The notes beneath the pieces were generated by a model, which was not told where the DNA came from, ran no database searches, and saw only the letters and a list, made by a program, of their open reading frames with translations. This document shows positions 24,811 through 33,018 of a DNA stretch of 47,720 nucleotides, piece by piece. Positions within the stretch are counted from its first letter, which is position 1; each line of letters opens with the position of its first letter. The translations under genes and the position numbers were made by a program. The stretch covers positions 1 to 47,720 of IMG/VR virus record IMGVR_UViG_3300010042_000201; one strand, written 5' to 3'. Source of the stretch: a virus.

Positions 24811-25281
24811 TTAGGCACTCCTCTTCTTGGCGTTCTGCCCGGTAAAGGCAGCGACAATCTTGTCCGCCTCGGCCTTGGCATCGTTGGCTTCGCTGCCGGC
24901 CGACTGGTGGGGACTGGTGATTTCGGGGGACTGGACCGCGGTCATTTGCTCGAAGAGCTTGGCCCGCACCTGGTCCATGGTGAGACCCGCCGTGATGAAC
25001 GTATCGGCGAGGTTGGCTTCGAGCTTGGGGTGAGACTTGCGTGCCAGGTCGACCGCGGCGCGGATTTCCTTGGTGTTATTGACGCGCGCCTTTGCCTCGT
25101 CGAGCGTCACGCCTTCGGTGATCAGCGCCGAGGCCATGGCGGGCACACCGGCCGCCACGCAGATGTCGACGATGCTGGCGGCGCTTGCCGCTGCGGCCTT
25201 TGCGCCATCGGCCGAGGCGGTAGCCTTGGCCTTATCGAGATCGGCGGCAGTAATCGCCGCCGGAATGTTGTCCGTCGCCAT
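24811..25281 (-). CDS. Nested scaffold protein (Nu3-like internal start)
   Basis: Inside the protease gene, the ATG at 25281 is preceded at six bases by AAGGAG (25288-25293), one of the best ribosome sites in the window. The resulting 156-residue product starts M-A-T-D-N-I-P-A-A and consists of the helical, Ala-rich scaffold part only. It would share the protease reading frame and C-terminus, the same logic as lambda Nu3. The position and quality of the ribosome site make this a strong inference, though expression is not shown. Confidence 0.75.
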   Translation of the reverse strand: MATDNIPAAITAADLDKAKATASADGAKAAAASAASIVDICVAAGVPAMASALITEGVTLDEAKARVNNTKEIRAAVDLARKSHPKLEANLADTFITAGLTMDQVRAKLFEQMTAVQSPEITSPHQSAGSEANDAKAEADKIVAAFTGQNAKKRSA

Positions 25282-25950
25282 GGTTGGCTCCTTTTTTGGG
25301 ACAGTGGGAGGCGGCGAGGCCGCGGGATCGGTCGGAGAGATCGACCAATTGTGTTTGCTCGCGAGCGTCTTCAACGCCTGCGGAGCGTGAGCGAATAGAC
25401 GGTAGTCAAACGCCGCGACGGCGCTCGCCTTCTTCTCGGTCGTCGCATTGGCGAAGCCTTCTGCAACGGCCTGTTCGGGCGTGAACCAGCGCTCCGCTTT
25501 CATGATGTCGCGGCACTCTTCGGGCGTCTTGCCCGATTTGCCGGCATAGACACGGGCATAGGCGGTCGCCAGTGCTTCGAGACCCTCGATGGTCTTGGCG
25601 TGATCCTCGGACGTCCCCCAGGTCATGCCCGCAGGATCGTGGATCATCATCACGGCACCCGCCGACATGGTGACGGTTGCACCGACCATGGTGATCAGTG
25701 ACGCCGCCGAAGCAGCAATCCCCTCTACGACGATGTTGGTGACACCCGATCGAGCCGCCAGCAGCGCATGGATCGCGGCGCCTTCCGTCGCAATCCCACC
25801 AGGCGAATTGATGTAAACATCCAGCTCGGCATCGTCCTCGATCTGGGCGAGTGCCAAAATGACGTCACCCGAGGTGAAGCCGTCATCGTAGTAATAGTCG
25901 CCGACATAGCCGGAAAGCCGCAGCTTCCCGTCTTCCAAAATCGCAGCCAT
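24811..25950 (-). CDS. Head maturation protease, ClpP-like, fused scaffold
   Basis: The ATG at 25950 (GAGG upstream) gives 379 residues; upstream codons of the frame overlap the portal gene and are not phage-like. Residues 1-200 are a ClpP-type serine protease. Gly-I-A-A-Ser81 is the nucleophile, His104 lies in M-I-H-D, and E-R-W-F near 165 takes the place of the third residue. Residues 225-379 are an Ala/Lys-rich helical scaffold. The enzyme would process the portal and scaffold during head assembly. The scaffold part can also be made separately from an internal start, as in lambda C/Nu3. Confidence 0.85.
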   Translation of the reverse strand: MAAILEDGKLRLSGYVGDYYYDDGFTSGDVILALAQIEDDAELDVYINSPGGIATEGAAIHALLAARSGVTNIVVEGIAASAASLITMVGATVTMSAGAVMMIHDPAGMTWGTSEDHAKTIEGLEALATAYARVYAGKSGKTPEECRDIMKAERWFTPEQAVAEGFANATTEKKASAVAAFDYRLFAHAPQALKTLASKHNWSISPTDPAASPPPTVPKKEPTMATDNIPAAITAADLDKAKATASADGAKAAAASAASIVDICVAAGVPAMASALITEGVTLDEAKARVNNTKEIRAAVDLARKSHPKLEANLADTFITAGLTMDQVRAKLFEQMTAVQSPEITSPHQSAGSEANDAKAEADKIVAAFTGQNAKKRSA

Positions 25951-25964
25951 GTGAGAAACCTCAG

Positions 25965-27464
25965 TTAGGGTTGAGCCGGGGGCTCGTCGTCGTGACCGGC
26001 ATTGTTGCCGGAGCGCGTGGTCTTGCGCGGATCGCTGTCGAGGATCAGTCCAAGACCATCGGCGCGGCCGTTGTCGGCGGCAATTTCCGCGTCGATCTGC
26101 TGGACATCGTCGCCTGCCGCGGAAACGACCTCGCTGCGCGAACGGAAGCCGGCGCGCACTTCCAGTTCCTTGGACTGCACGTCCTGAACTGGATGGATAT
26201 AGGCCCAACCCTGCGGCACCCAGCGAGCCCGAGCAACCTGCCCGACCGTGATGCCGGCCGGTAACTGGACGCGACCGGAAAGCACTGCCAGTTCCACCCA
26301 TCGGCGAAGGATCGGGCGGCACCATTGATAGACGACCAGATGGTGCTGCCACATGGCGCAGCGGCGCCGGAATTCGTTGACTGCTGCACGAAAGGTACGG
26401 TCATTGACGTTCTTGTAGTCGCCCGTCAGCTGCTCATAGAGAATGCCGAGCGACACGGCGACGCCGCGCTTCTGTTCGCGCATGAAGACTTCATAGCTGT
26501 CACCCGGGCTGGGCGGAGCGGACCATTCGACCGTCTTGCCCGGTGGAAGCACCTGCATCGTGCCCGGCTCCAGCGATGCGAGGGCGACGCCACCATCGAT
26601 ATCCTCGGCATTGAACGTATCGCCAGCATCCTCGCCATCGGTCGTCTCGTCCGTCACGAACCCGGTAAAGAGCGCCGCAATCTGCTGCCTGATGAGCTGC
26701 GCATCGTCGTATTTGTCGAGGTCGTTGAGCTTGACCAAGGCGCGGGTCAGCCAGGGCTCACCGCGCACTTGCCCCGGACGGCGAAGAGCAGCCAAATGGG
26801 CAACCTCCGTGGCAGGGACCGCTACGGTCTGATTGAGACCGATGGTCGCCATGAAGGGCGCGTCGTTCGGATGAGACCGATGCATATGATAGGCAAAGCG
26901 CCGGCCGATGGTGTCGAACTCGACGCCACAACGGACAATGTTATTGCCGGTACCGCCAGCATTCTTGTCGGAAGGTACATATTCGGCCTCGAGGACCTGG
27001 ATCTGGAGCGGAACCGACAATCCATCCGAAAGCAACCGCGTGCGCATGCGAGAAAATACGTCTCCGCCCTCGATGGTCGAGCGGACAGCCAGGGCCTGAA
27101 GGCCATAAAAATCGAGCCTGCCCTCGGCGTCGGCCTCGTCAGTCCATTCCAGAAAAGCCGCGGCCAGCGACTTGTTGAATTCCGCATCTGCCGTCGCAAA
27201 TTGAGGCTTGATACCCGTCCCGACGATGTTTGAAACGAGGGCTTCAACACCCGCCTCGGCATATCCCATTTGCCGAACGGCATCCCGTGAGCGAGCGCGC
27301 AGCGTATCAACCGAATCGGAAAGCGCAGCATTCGGCCCCGACGTGGGCGCCACCCATTTGACCAGGCGGGAACCACGTCCGGCAGCGCCATAGTGCGCCG
27401 TCGCTACCGGCTTCACATAGAGCCCGGTCCCTTTGACGCGAAAACGAACGGGTGACGACATCAA
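25965..27464 (-). CDS. Portal protein, lambda B-type
   Basis: A 499-residue protein of the Phage_portal_2 family. Features include G-Y-A-E-A-G-V-E-A-L-V-S-N-I-V-G-T-G near residue 70, the A-E-Y-V-P-S segment and a late R-R-C-A-M-W-Q-H-H-L-V helix. Portals form the 12-subunit ring through which DNA enters the capsid. It overlaps the gpW-type gene by four bases and is followed by the head protease. Size is close to lambda B (533). Confidence 0.9.
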   Translation of the reverse strand: MMSSPVRFRVKGTGLYVKPVATAHYGAAGRGSRLVKWVAPTSGPNAALSDSVDTLRARSRDAVRQMGYAEAGVEALVSNIVGTGIKPQFATADAEFNKSLAAAFLEWTDEADAEGRLDFYGLQALAVRSTIEGGDVFSRMRTRLLSDGLSVPLQIQVLEAEYVPSDKNAGGTGNNIVRCGVEFDTIGRRFAYHMHRSHPNDAPFMATIGLNQTVAVPATEVAHLAALRRPGQVRGEPWLTRALVKLNDLDKYDDAQLIRQQIAALFTGFVTDETTDGEDAGDTFNAEDIDGGVALASLEPGTMQVLPPGKTVEWSAPPSPGDSYEVFMREQKRGVAVSLGILYEQLTGDYKNVNDRTFRAAVNEFRRRCAMWQHHLVVYQWCRPILRRWVELAVLSGRVQLPAGITVGQVARARWVPQGWAYIHPVQDVQSKELEVRAGFRSRSEVVSAAGDDVQQIDAEIAADNGRADGLGLILDSDPRKTTRSGNNAGHDDEPPAQP

Positions 27465-27676
27465 CGCAACCCTTTCGACGTCAAGAAGCGGACTTGGCGA
27501 ACCGGCTTGGCCTTGGTGCCAGCAACTGCATCGACCTCGTCGCGCATCATGGCCAAAACTTCGCGCATTTCCTTGAGGCTCCGATAGGTGACCTCGCGAT
27601 CGGCGAACTGCACGCGCAGGGCACCGGTCCCGATCGCCTTCTTGAGGGCGTCGATGTCAGTCTGGGTGAAGGCCAT
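27461..27676 (-). CDS. Head-tail connector gpW-like
   Basis: The ATG at 27676 gives 71 residues; the longer frame to 27715 overlaps the terminase gene. The product (M-A-F-T-Q-T-D-I-D-A-L-K-K-A-I-G-T-G) is the gpW pattern. That small connector stabilises packaged heads by binding below the portal. Lambda gpW is 68 residues. It overlaps the portal gene by four bases. Confidence 0.9.
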   Translation of the reverse strand: MAFTQTDIDALKKAIGTGALRVQFADREVTYRSLKEMREVLAMMRDEVDAVAGTKAKPVRQVRFLTSKGLR

Positions 27677-27683
27677 GGAGGTC

Positions 27684-29840
27684 TCAGCGAGAAAGGAAGG
27701 AGGAGCGCGCCACACGAGGCTTTGCGCGACGCGGTTTGTGTTCGGCTTTGACTTCGACGACTGGTGCCAAGTCCGGCGAAGGAGACGAATCGGTTACTGG
27801 AGCGGCAACAGCAGGTTGTGTCACGTCAGGGCGCACGACGTAGGGGTTAGCGAGCCCGACAGCCGCCCAGGCAGGCGGTCGGGCCCAGTTGATCTTTTCG
27901 GCTTTCAGCACGATGGCAAGGCCCCGGGCCTGCACGGCGAGGTCGAGCGTCTCGTTGCGGAGACCGCCCTTGCGCTTCTCCCAGCCTTTTTCCGTTCGAA
28001 CCTCTGCGCACAGTTCAGCGAAGTGTGCGTCGCTCAGTCCTTCTGGCAGGTGAAACGCATTGGGCCCGGGGTGGCGGCGGGTCAGCGCCAGGCCGACTTC
28101 ATCTTTCAGCAGGTCGGTGCCAAGTTGGACAATGCGAAGGTCTGTCCGACGCTTCTGCCGCGTGCCCAGCACCTTCTCGGGCGCAGCGTAAACAGCGCGC
28201 TGACGATCGAGGCCGCCCCGCCCTTTCGATAGGAAGAATCGCTTGCCCAACCCCAATTTCCGGACGGTGCGATAAAACTTGTACGCGTTGCCTGTGACCC
28301 CGGCCGCGCCTGCAGAGTCGACAATGATGGCGCGCGGTATCAGCGCAAGACCGCCACTGTCGGCAATGGGGATGGCCTTGCCGAAAAGCGGCAGCAAGGC
28401 ATCCCAGTCCTCAGAGTAGCGTGCAGGATCGATGGCCCGCTTCCCCTCGCCGGTCGGCGCCACTGTGATATCGAACCGGTCGATCATCCAGTGTTCGAGT
28501 TCCGGACCCCAGGCCTCTACTGAAACCGAGAAATACGCGCCATTGACGTCGACTTGGACGGTGACAAAACGCGTCTCGGCCGGAGCTACCCCCATCGGGA
28601 ACCGCTCGGAATGCTGCTTGAGCGCTTCAGCGACGAGGCCCTCGCCGACCACACGGATCATCGGCACATGCGGACGGCCCTGGTCGAGATTGACCGTAGC
28701 CTTGAGCTTGGTTTCGTCACCCCTCGTTTCGAATTCGACCCGGGCCTCGAGCAGACGGGCCACGAGCTGCTGCCAGCTCTGCATGGCCGCCACGGGTCCC
28801 TCGCACCACCAGGAAGCAGTGTCGGCGTCCCGAATGGCCGTGTCGCCGAACTCGCATACATCTTGCCCGTCATTGGTCTCGTGTAGCCACTTGCCGCTGC
28901 GGTTCAGCGCCGGCTTGTGATCCGGTGCGATCACGCAGCCCGAGGGACACGCCATGAAAACAGTACGAGCACTCTCATTGGGGGTAGTTCGCGTATCCCA
29001 TTGGAGGGTGTCCATCAACGGCTGGAACCAATCGCCGCAATGCGGGCACCGCCAGTAGAACTTGCCACGTGTCCCTTCATTGAAGATGCCGAGAATGCCG
29101 CCACAGGGCGGAGCTTCATGGACCGTTGATGGCTCCCAGTCGTCACGCTCGACGAGCCTACCGGGAGAGCTTTCAGCAACGGCCATCCCCAGCGACCCTG
29201 CATGCTGAGTGCGCTTGCGGGCCAGGAACCAGGCATCGCCCTCTCCATCGATATCGTCGGGGAAGCGGTCATAATCGGTCAGCAACACCGTCTGATATTC
29301 GTTCTGGCTGAAATACCCGATCACCGGCCAGCGGATTTGCAGGTCCATGCCGCCAGCGAACCGCTTTTCGTGGATATTGTCGGCCCCTCTTCCCGTCATT
29401 TGTCGTTCGCGCAGAACCGGGTTCGATCGGAGAAGCGGCCCGAGCTTGCGCTCTGAGAATTGCTTTGCACTGTCCTGTGTCTGGCAGACCACCAGAGTCT
29501 CGCGCGGTCGGCACATGATCGCGTGCCCGATCGGGTTGATGATCAAAGCCTCAGACTTCGCTGTACGGGCAGGCCCGCAGAAGGCCACACCGCCATACTT
29601 GCGCGATGTGATGGCACTGGCCGGCTCGGTCATGTAGGGCGCGAAGTCATTGCTCCATACGCCGTCGAAAGTCTTGCTCGACATTCGACGCCCACCAGGA
29701 CCTGCCGCCCATTCCGGTACCGTGATGCGTCGCTGCGGACGCATGGACGGCAGAGTATCGAGCACCAGGTCGACCGGGTCGCAAAATGCCGGCGGCGGCA
29801 GGTTGGGCAGAAACCGACGCCAGGCCTCGGTGTTAGGCAT
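27684..29840 (-). CDS. Terminase large subunit, lambda gpA family
   Basis: A 718-residue protein of the GpA ATPase family. Residues 89-96 form a deviant Walker A (G-P-A-R-T-A-K-S), and a T-V-L-L-T-D-Y-D segment near 190 is the Walker B region. A zinc-binding pair (C-P-H-C and C-P-S-G-C) lies near 265-305. The C-terminal half holds a nuclease domain. gpA-type enzymes cut at cos sites and pump DNA into the head. The start overlaps the small-subunit gene by eight bases. It implies a cos-type phage. Confidence 0.92.
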   Translation of the reverse strand: MPNTEAWRRFLPNLPPPAFCDPVDLVLDTLPSMRPQRRITVPEWAAGPGGRRMSSKTFDGVWSNDFAPYMTEPASAITSRKYGGVAFCGPARTAKSEALIINPIGHAIMCRPRETLVVCQTQDSAKQFSERKLGPLLRSNPVLRERQMTGRGADNIHEKRFAGGMDLQIRWPVIGYFSQNEYQTVLLTDYDRFPDDIDGEGDAWFLARKRTQHAGSLGMAVAESSPGRLVERDDWEPSTVHEAPPCGGILGIFNEGTRGKFYWRCPHCGDWFQPLMDTLQWDTRTTPNESARTVFMACPSGCVIAPDHKPALNRSGKWLHETNDGQDVCEFGDTAIRDADTASWWCEGPVAAMQSWQQLVARLLEARVEFETRGDETKLKATVNLDQGRPHVPMIRVVGEGLVAEALKQHSERFPMGVAPAETRFVTVQVDVNGAYFSVSVEAWGPELEHWMIDRFDITVAPTGEGKRAIDPARYSEDWDALLPLFGKAIPIADSGGLALIPRAIIVDSAGAAGVTGNAYKFYRTVRKLGLGKRFFLSKGRGGLDRQRAVYAAPEKVLGTRQKRRTDLRIVQLGTDLLKDEVGLALTRRHPGPNAFHLPEGLSDAHFAELCAEVRTEKGWEKRKGGLRNETLDLAVQARGLAIVLKAEKINWARPPAWAAVGLANPYVVRPDVTQPAVAAPVTDSSPSPDLAPVVEVKAEHKPRRAKPRVARSSFLSR

Positions 29841-30477
29841 CGAAGAGATCCTGCCTCAGAAATTCTGCGCCACGTTCCGGGCGGTCGCGCCAATAGGCTG
29901 CGATCCGCGAGGCCATCTCGTCGAGGATGCCGTCGCAGATCTCGACCAGTGCATCGACCGCCTTGGACGGTAGATCGGGGTGATCCCGTTCGATGCGATC
30001 CGGCGCCACGTCGAGGCCGTCCCGCACCAAAGACATCAGCGTGTCCAGCGTCTCCTTGACGTCCGACCGCTGCAAGAGCTTGTTGCGCTGCGCTTCGAGC
30101 TGTTCGTGGGCGAGCTGCGCAGTCAGAATTTCGCGGCGCTGTTTCGGGTCGAGCGCCTCGATCGAATCTCCACTGCGACCGCCGACCAGCGCCAGGCGCA
30201 TGGAAGAGATGGCATCGCGCGCTTGCTGGCTCCGCAAATCTTCGGACTTCTTCCTGGCTTCGTTCCAGGCGAAGCAGTGTGACAGGCGAAGCTCGTACGG
30301 CTTTCCATTTCGCCCCTGTTCCTGCACTGGCATGCCGGCCGTGATCCATGCCGTCACCGTGTTGAGCGAAGTGCCGAGAGCCTCCGCCAACTCCTCACGG
30401 TTCAGCACCGCGTCGGGCACCCCGGCAGGCAGCGGATGCCGCGCCAGCAGATCGTCGATGTCGATTTCATCGGTCAT
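29833..30477 (-). CDS. Terminase small subunit, Nu1-like
   Basis: From the ATG at 30477 the product has 214 residues. Near residues 27-50 it has the N-R-E-E-L-A-E-A-L-G-T-S-L-N-T-V-T-A-W motif of Nu1, a winged helix that binds cos. A long helix follows for assembly with the large subunit. Lambda Nu1 is 181 residues. The open frame extends seven codons further upstream. No strong ribosome site lies before the ATG, so the start is less certain. Confidence 0.8.
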   Translation of the reverse strand: MTDEIDIDDLLARHPLPAGVPDAVLNREELAEALGTSLNTVTAWITAGMPVQEQGRNGKPYELRLSHCFAWNEARKKSEDLRSQQARDAISSMRLALVGGRSGDSIEALDPKQRREILTAQLAHEQLEAQRNKLLQRSDVKETLDTLMSLVRDGLDVAPDRIERDHPDLPSKAVDALVEICDGILDEMASRIAAYWRDRPERGAEFLRQDLFDA

Positions 30478-30597
30478 CCACTGGCCCAACAACAACAATC
30501 ACGTGAAAAATCAGTCACTTGCCGTGCATCACAGGCAACAGTCCTGCGGTGCCGAATTACCCGTGGGACTTGCGCGCCCCCAGGGGCCCCGTCACCC
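30478..30597. other. Intergenic segment next to terminase, possible cos region
   Basis: The 120 bases between the terminase small subunit and the next gene hold a GC-rich core (30567-30600, with CCCCCAGGGGCCCC). In cos phages the cohesive-end site lies beside the terminase genes, so this is the natural place to look. I see no convincing cos consensus and do not name a cut site. Confidence 0.3.
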
Positions 30598-31227
30598 CTA
30601 CCTCGCCGTTGCCATCGCCTTGGCGATCCCGGCCTCGATCTCGCGCCGGACATTGTCTCGAGCAATCCCGCTCACGCGCTCAACGAAACGAAACCGCGGC
30701 TGATACTTGGCCGAGGCCTCATAAGCCACCAGCAGCTTCAGCTGCCCCTTGCCCTTCGCACCCTTACGCTTCCGGCTGCCGACCTTGGCGCGCCGATAGA
30801 TGCCAGGCGGCAGGTGCTTGGTGCGGGCATCCTTGCCGCTGGCAAAGAATACATCGTCACGCGCTCGCGTCCGCGCAATGGAGCCGCGAGGGATATTGCC
30901 GAACTGGTTTAGGCGCTGTCCCACTGCCAGAGTGATCGGCTTGCCGGGCATCCGACGACGTGTGCCACCCTTCTCCTGCATCTCCAGGTATTGCGCTTGC
31001 ACATCGCGGACGAACACCCGAGCCTCAAGCCCTGACTTCGTCGCCGGCTGGAACCCAATGCCACTTTTTGTGAAAGGCGTCGGGCGATCGAAGATTTGCG
31101 GCAGCTGCTGGTGCATCTTGTCCGAGGCGAACCGCGCCGTATTGGTCAGGCCGAGCGCAATGCCGAACTTGAAGTTCTTTGCAACGCGGTCGCGGATGGC
31201 TGCAGCCTGGGCTTCGAGCTCCCCCAT
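30598..31227 (-). CDS. Minor phage structural protein
   Basis: A 209-residue basic protein from the ATG at 31227; a GTG three codons earlier also starts the frame. It contains F-T-K-S-G-I-G-F-Q-P-A-T, R-Q-A-like helical segments and a Lys/Arg-rich region at about 150-165 (R-R-A-K-V-G-S-R-K-R-K-G-A-K-G-K). Proteins of this type sit with tail or neck genes in other phages (minor tail Z or virion morphogenesis-like). Here it is upstream of the terminase. The role is not certain. Confidence 0.55.
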   Translation of the reverse strand: MGELEAQAAAIRDRVAKNFKFGIALGLTNTARFASDKMHQQLPQIFDRPTPFTKSGIGFQPATKSGLEARVFVRDVQAQYLEMQEKGGTRRRMPGKPITLAVGQRLNQFGNIPRGSIARTRARDDVFFASGKDARTKHLPPGIYRRAKVGSRKRKGAKGKGQLKLLVAYEASAKYQPRFRFVERVSGIARDNVRREIEAGIAKAMATAR

Positions 31228-31337
31228 CCACCACACCCCGCAAACGCAAAAGGCGCCCCGGTTTCCCGTAGCGCCTATCTGTAGACCTGTTTCGTTGTGG
31301 TGAAGCTATGTCAATTTTTACCCACACGTCAAGGAGG

Positions 31338-31925
31338 TCATTTCTGTCGCTCAAGATATTCGGCGATGACCTCGCCCCAGGGCCGGATGCGCGGCCGTGC
31401 GTGGGTGTTGTAGGCAGGCGGCACCATGCCTTGCATGAAGGCCGCCGCGACACCGCTGTGCCCAAGTGGAACAAGCATTGTCCGCCCGCTGGAACCCCAG
31501 TCGCCAGGCGACATCAACACATAAGCCTGAGGCGCCCGAGCCATCGGCCACGGGAGCACTTCGTCGGGATCGGCCAAGGCCCACGGCCATGGCAGGACCT
31601 CATCGCCTTCCGCCAGGAAGCAGTTGGGGTATGCGTTGAAGCAATCCATCACCTCCGGCGTGAGATCGGCGAGCCCAACGCACTTAGCCACGGGGGCGAG
31701 ATGGCAATCCTTGCCGCAGGGATCGACTGCGCAGGCCTCCCAGTTTGGCGCCGCGGCCGCAGATTGCGGACTTCCAAGAATGTCCCGACAGAGATCGATC
31801 TGGTCCGCGCAAAGCGTTTCCAGTTGTGAAGTGAGTGGGTCAGCGGAATTGTCTTGCGCAACAGTGGCGCCGACGAAAGCAAGCAAGGCACATAACGCAA
31901 GTCCAACGACACGTAGCAACGTCAT
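31338..31925 (-). CDS. Exported cysteine-containing phage protein
   Basis: The ATG at 31925 has GGAGG five bases upstream and gives 195 residues with a clear signal peptide (hydrophobic to about residue 23, cleavage after A-Q). The mature part has six or more cysteines (C-A-D-Q-I-D-L-C, C-A-V-D-P-C-G-K-D-C) and an internal near-duplication, D-E-V-L-P-W-P separated by ten residues. No family recognised. It belongs to the late operon, yet should leave the cytoplasm, so it could act on the envelope or be a conversion factor. Confidence 0.65.
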   Translation of the reverse strand: MTLLRVVGLALCALLAFVGATVAQDNSADPLTSQLETLCADQIDLCRDILGSPQSAAAAPNWEACAVDPCGKDCHLAPVAKCVGLADLTPEVMDCFNAYPNCFLAEGDEVLPWPWALADPDEVLPWPMARAPQAYVLMSPGDWGSSGRTMLVPLGHSGVAAAFMQGMVPPAYNTHARPRIRPWGEVIAEYLERQK

Positions 31926-31990
31926 ACCGTCCTCCATCTCGCATATTGCGCCACCAATATAGCGCGCGCCGTCTCTGCGCGACAGTGGGG

Positions 31991-32602
31991 TCAAGTCGGA
32001 TAGAACATTGGGCTACCTCGACCCTGCGCATCGGGATCAAACCATGGCGGCGTAGCCGACACTGGCCTGCGCACCACATAGTCGGTCAGCACGAACGGCA
32101 CATTGAGCATCTCGACGAGATCGCAGAGCCCCAGCCACCACACGCAATAGGCCCGCCGCGCCTCCACGACGATGGCCGGATGCGTGCCCATCAGTTCGTT
32201 CGGCGCCATGCCCAGATAGCCCCGCTGCGTTGCCGGGTCGCGCCAGAGCTTCTTGGGCTTGCCATGCTTATCGAGCGGCTGCACCCACTCGCCCGGCCCT
32301 TCCTCATGCCACTCCGGCCGCGTGCCGTTCCGCCCATGCTTGACCACCAGCATCTTGGCCTCATCGGGCAGCTGCATCACCGCATCGAACACCACGGCCG
32401 CATCCTCCTTGCAGTGGATGGCGACGAAGCGCGAGCCGGCCGAGGACGTATCGACCCGTGTCCCGAGCGCCAGCACCTGGGCAATCGAGCTATCGGCCGA
32501 CCATGTCGGCATGCCCGGCATCATGCCTCGCGCCACAGCCTCAATTTTCTGATCCCGAAAGGCCCAGACCACCAGCTCTTCTGCGTCAATGGCCTCAGCC
32601 AT
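31991..32602 (-). CDS. Phage hypothetical protein, first gene of the late operon
   Basis: A 203-residue protein with a mixed alpha/beta composition and several Trp residues. Near residues 128-140 it has a W-R-D-P-A-T-Q-R-G-Y-L-G-M motif. I do not recognise a domain. As the first gene of the late leftward operon it could be regulatory, but no DNA-binding motif is visible. Its ATG is preceded by GAGAG at a normal distance. Confidence 0.5.
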   Translation of the reverse strand: MAEAIDAEELVVWAFRDQKIEAVARGMMPGMPTWSADSSIAQVLALGTRVDTSSAGSRFVAIHCKEDAAVVFDAVMQLPDEAKMLVVKHGRNGTRPEWHEEGPGEWVQPLDKHGKPKKLWRDPATQRGYLGMAPNELMGTHPAIVVEARRAYCVWWLGLCDLVEMLNVPFVLTDYVVRRPVSATPPWFDPDAQGRGSPMFYPT

Positions 32603-32631
32603 GGTCCCAACTCTCTTTCTGCGACCCTTTT

Positions 32632-32653
32632 CGATAGTTCAATTCAACTATCG
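32632..32653. repeat. Inverted repeat upstream of the late operon
   Basis: CGATAGTT and AACTATCG form a perfect 8-bp inverted repeat around CAATTC. It lies 30 bases before the start codon of the first late gene, a good place for an activator or repressor site. Confidence 0.5.
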
Positions 32654-32888
32654 CTAGGGAAATAGGTGAAGGGTGAGAGGGGCTTGAAAGGAAGTGCGAC
32701 GGTTTCGATGGTTTTTCCGTGACATATAAGGACAACCAAAAACGACAGACGCCGAAACGCACCCCGGACCCCTTCCCCTTTAGTATACGCGCGGGAAAGG
32801 GTCGCAACGGTCGCAAAAACAGCCTAAGCGACTGATTTAACTGTTGATTTGGAATTGAAACCGTCGCATCTCACCCTCGCAAAACTCT

Positions 32889-32932
32889 CGCAACGGTCGT
32901 GCGGCCACGCGCCAGCGTGGGCGACCGTTGCG
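32889..32932 (-). terminator. Terminator of the early operon
   Basis: CGCAACGGTCG (32889-32899) and CGACCGTTGCG (32922-32932) form an 11-bp stem with an inner CCACGC/GCGTGG stem. Read on the minus strand it is followed by AGAGTTTT. It lies about 85 bases after the helicase stop codon, where the 13-gene early operon should end. Confidence 0.6.
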
Positions 32933-33018
32933 ACTTCCGCATCTCTAGACCTGAGGGGGAGAGGGTTTCGCGGCGACGGTGCGCAGTGTCGCGCCCGCCG
33001 CCAGAGGGGGAGAGGGTG

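Larger units (their letters stand above)
32603..33018. other. Repeat-rich intergenic island, possible origin or late promoter
   Basis: No gene is visible in these 416 bases. They contain an 8-bp inverted repeat (32632-32653), a 12-bp inverted pair TGCGACGGTTTC/GAAACCGTCGCA (32695-32706 and 32857-32868) around an AT-rich stretch, and three copies of CGCAACGGTCG. A copy of GAGGGGGAGAGGGT occurs twice near 32950 and 33005. The late promoter for the leftward operon must lie here, and an origin is possible next to the primase and helicase genes. Confidence 0.5.

Noticed and set aside
24505-25398. 297-residue plus-strand frame with glycine and arginine repeats
   Set aside because: It lies antisense to the decoration protein and protease genes and has no ribosome site or recognisable fold.
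25951-26352. N-terminal extension of the head protease
   Set aside because: These codons overlap the portal gene in another frame and are Arg- and Ser-rich noise; the ATG at 25950 has a ribosome site.
32940-33018. GAGGGGGAGAGGGT direct repeat as a phage regulatory site
   Set aside because: Similar purine-rich intergenic repeats are common in this group of bacteria, and two copies are not enough to infer a function.
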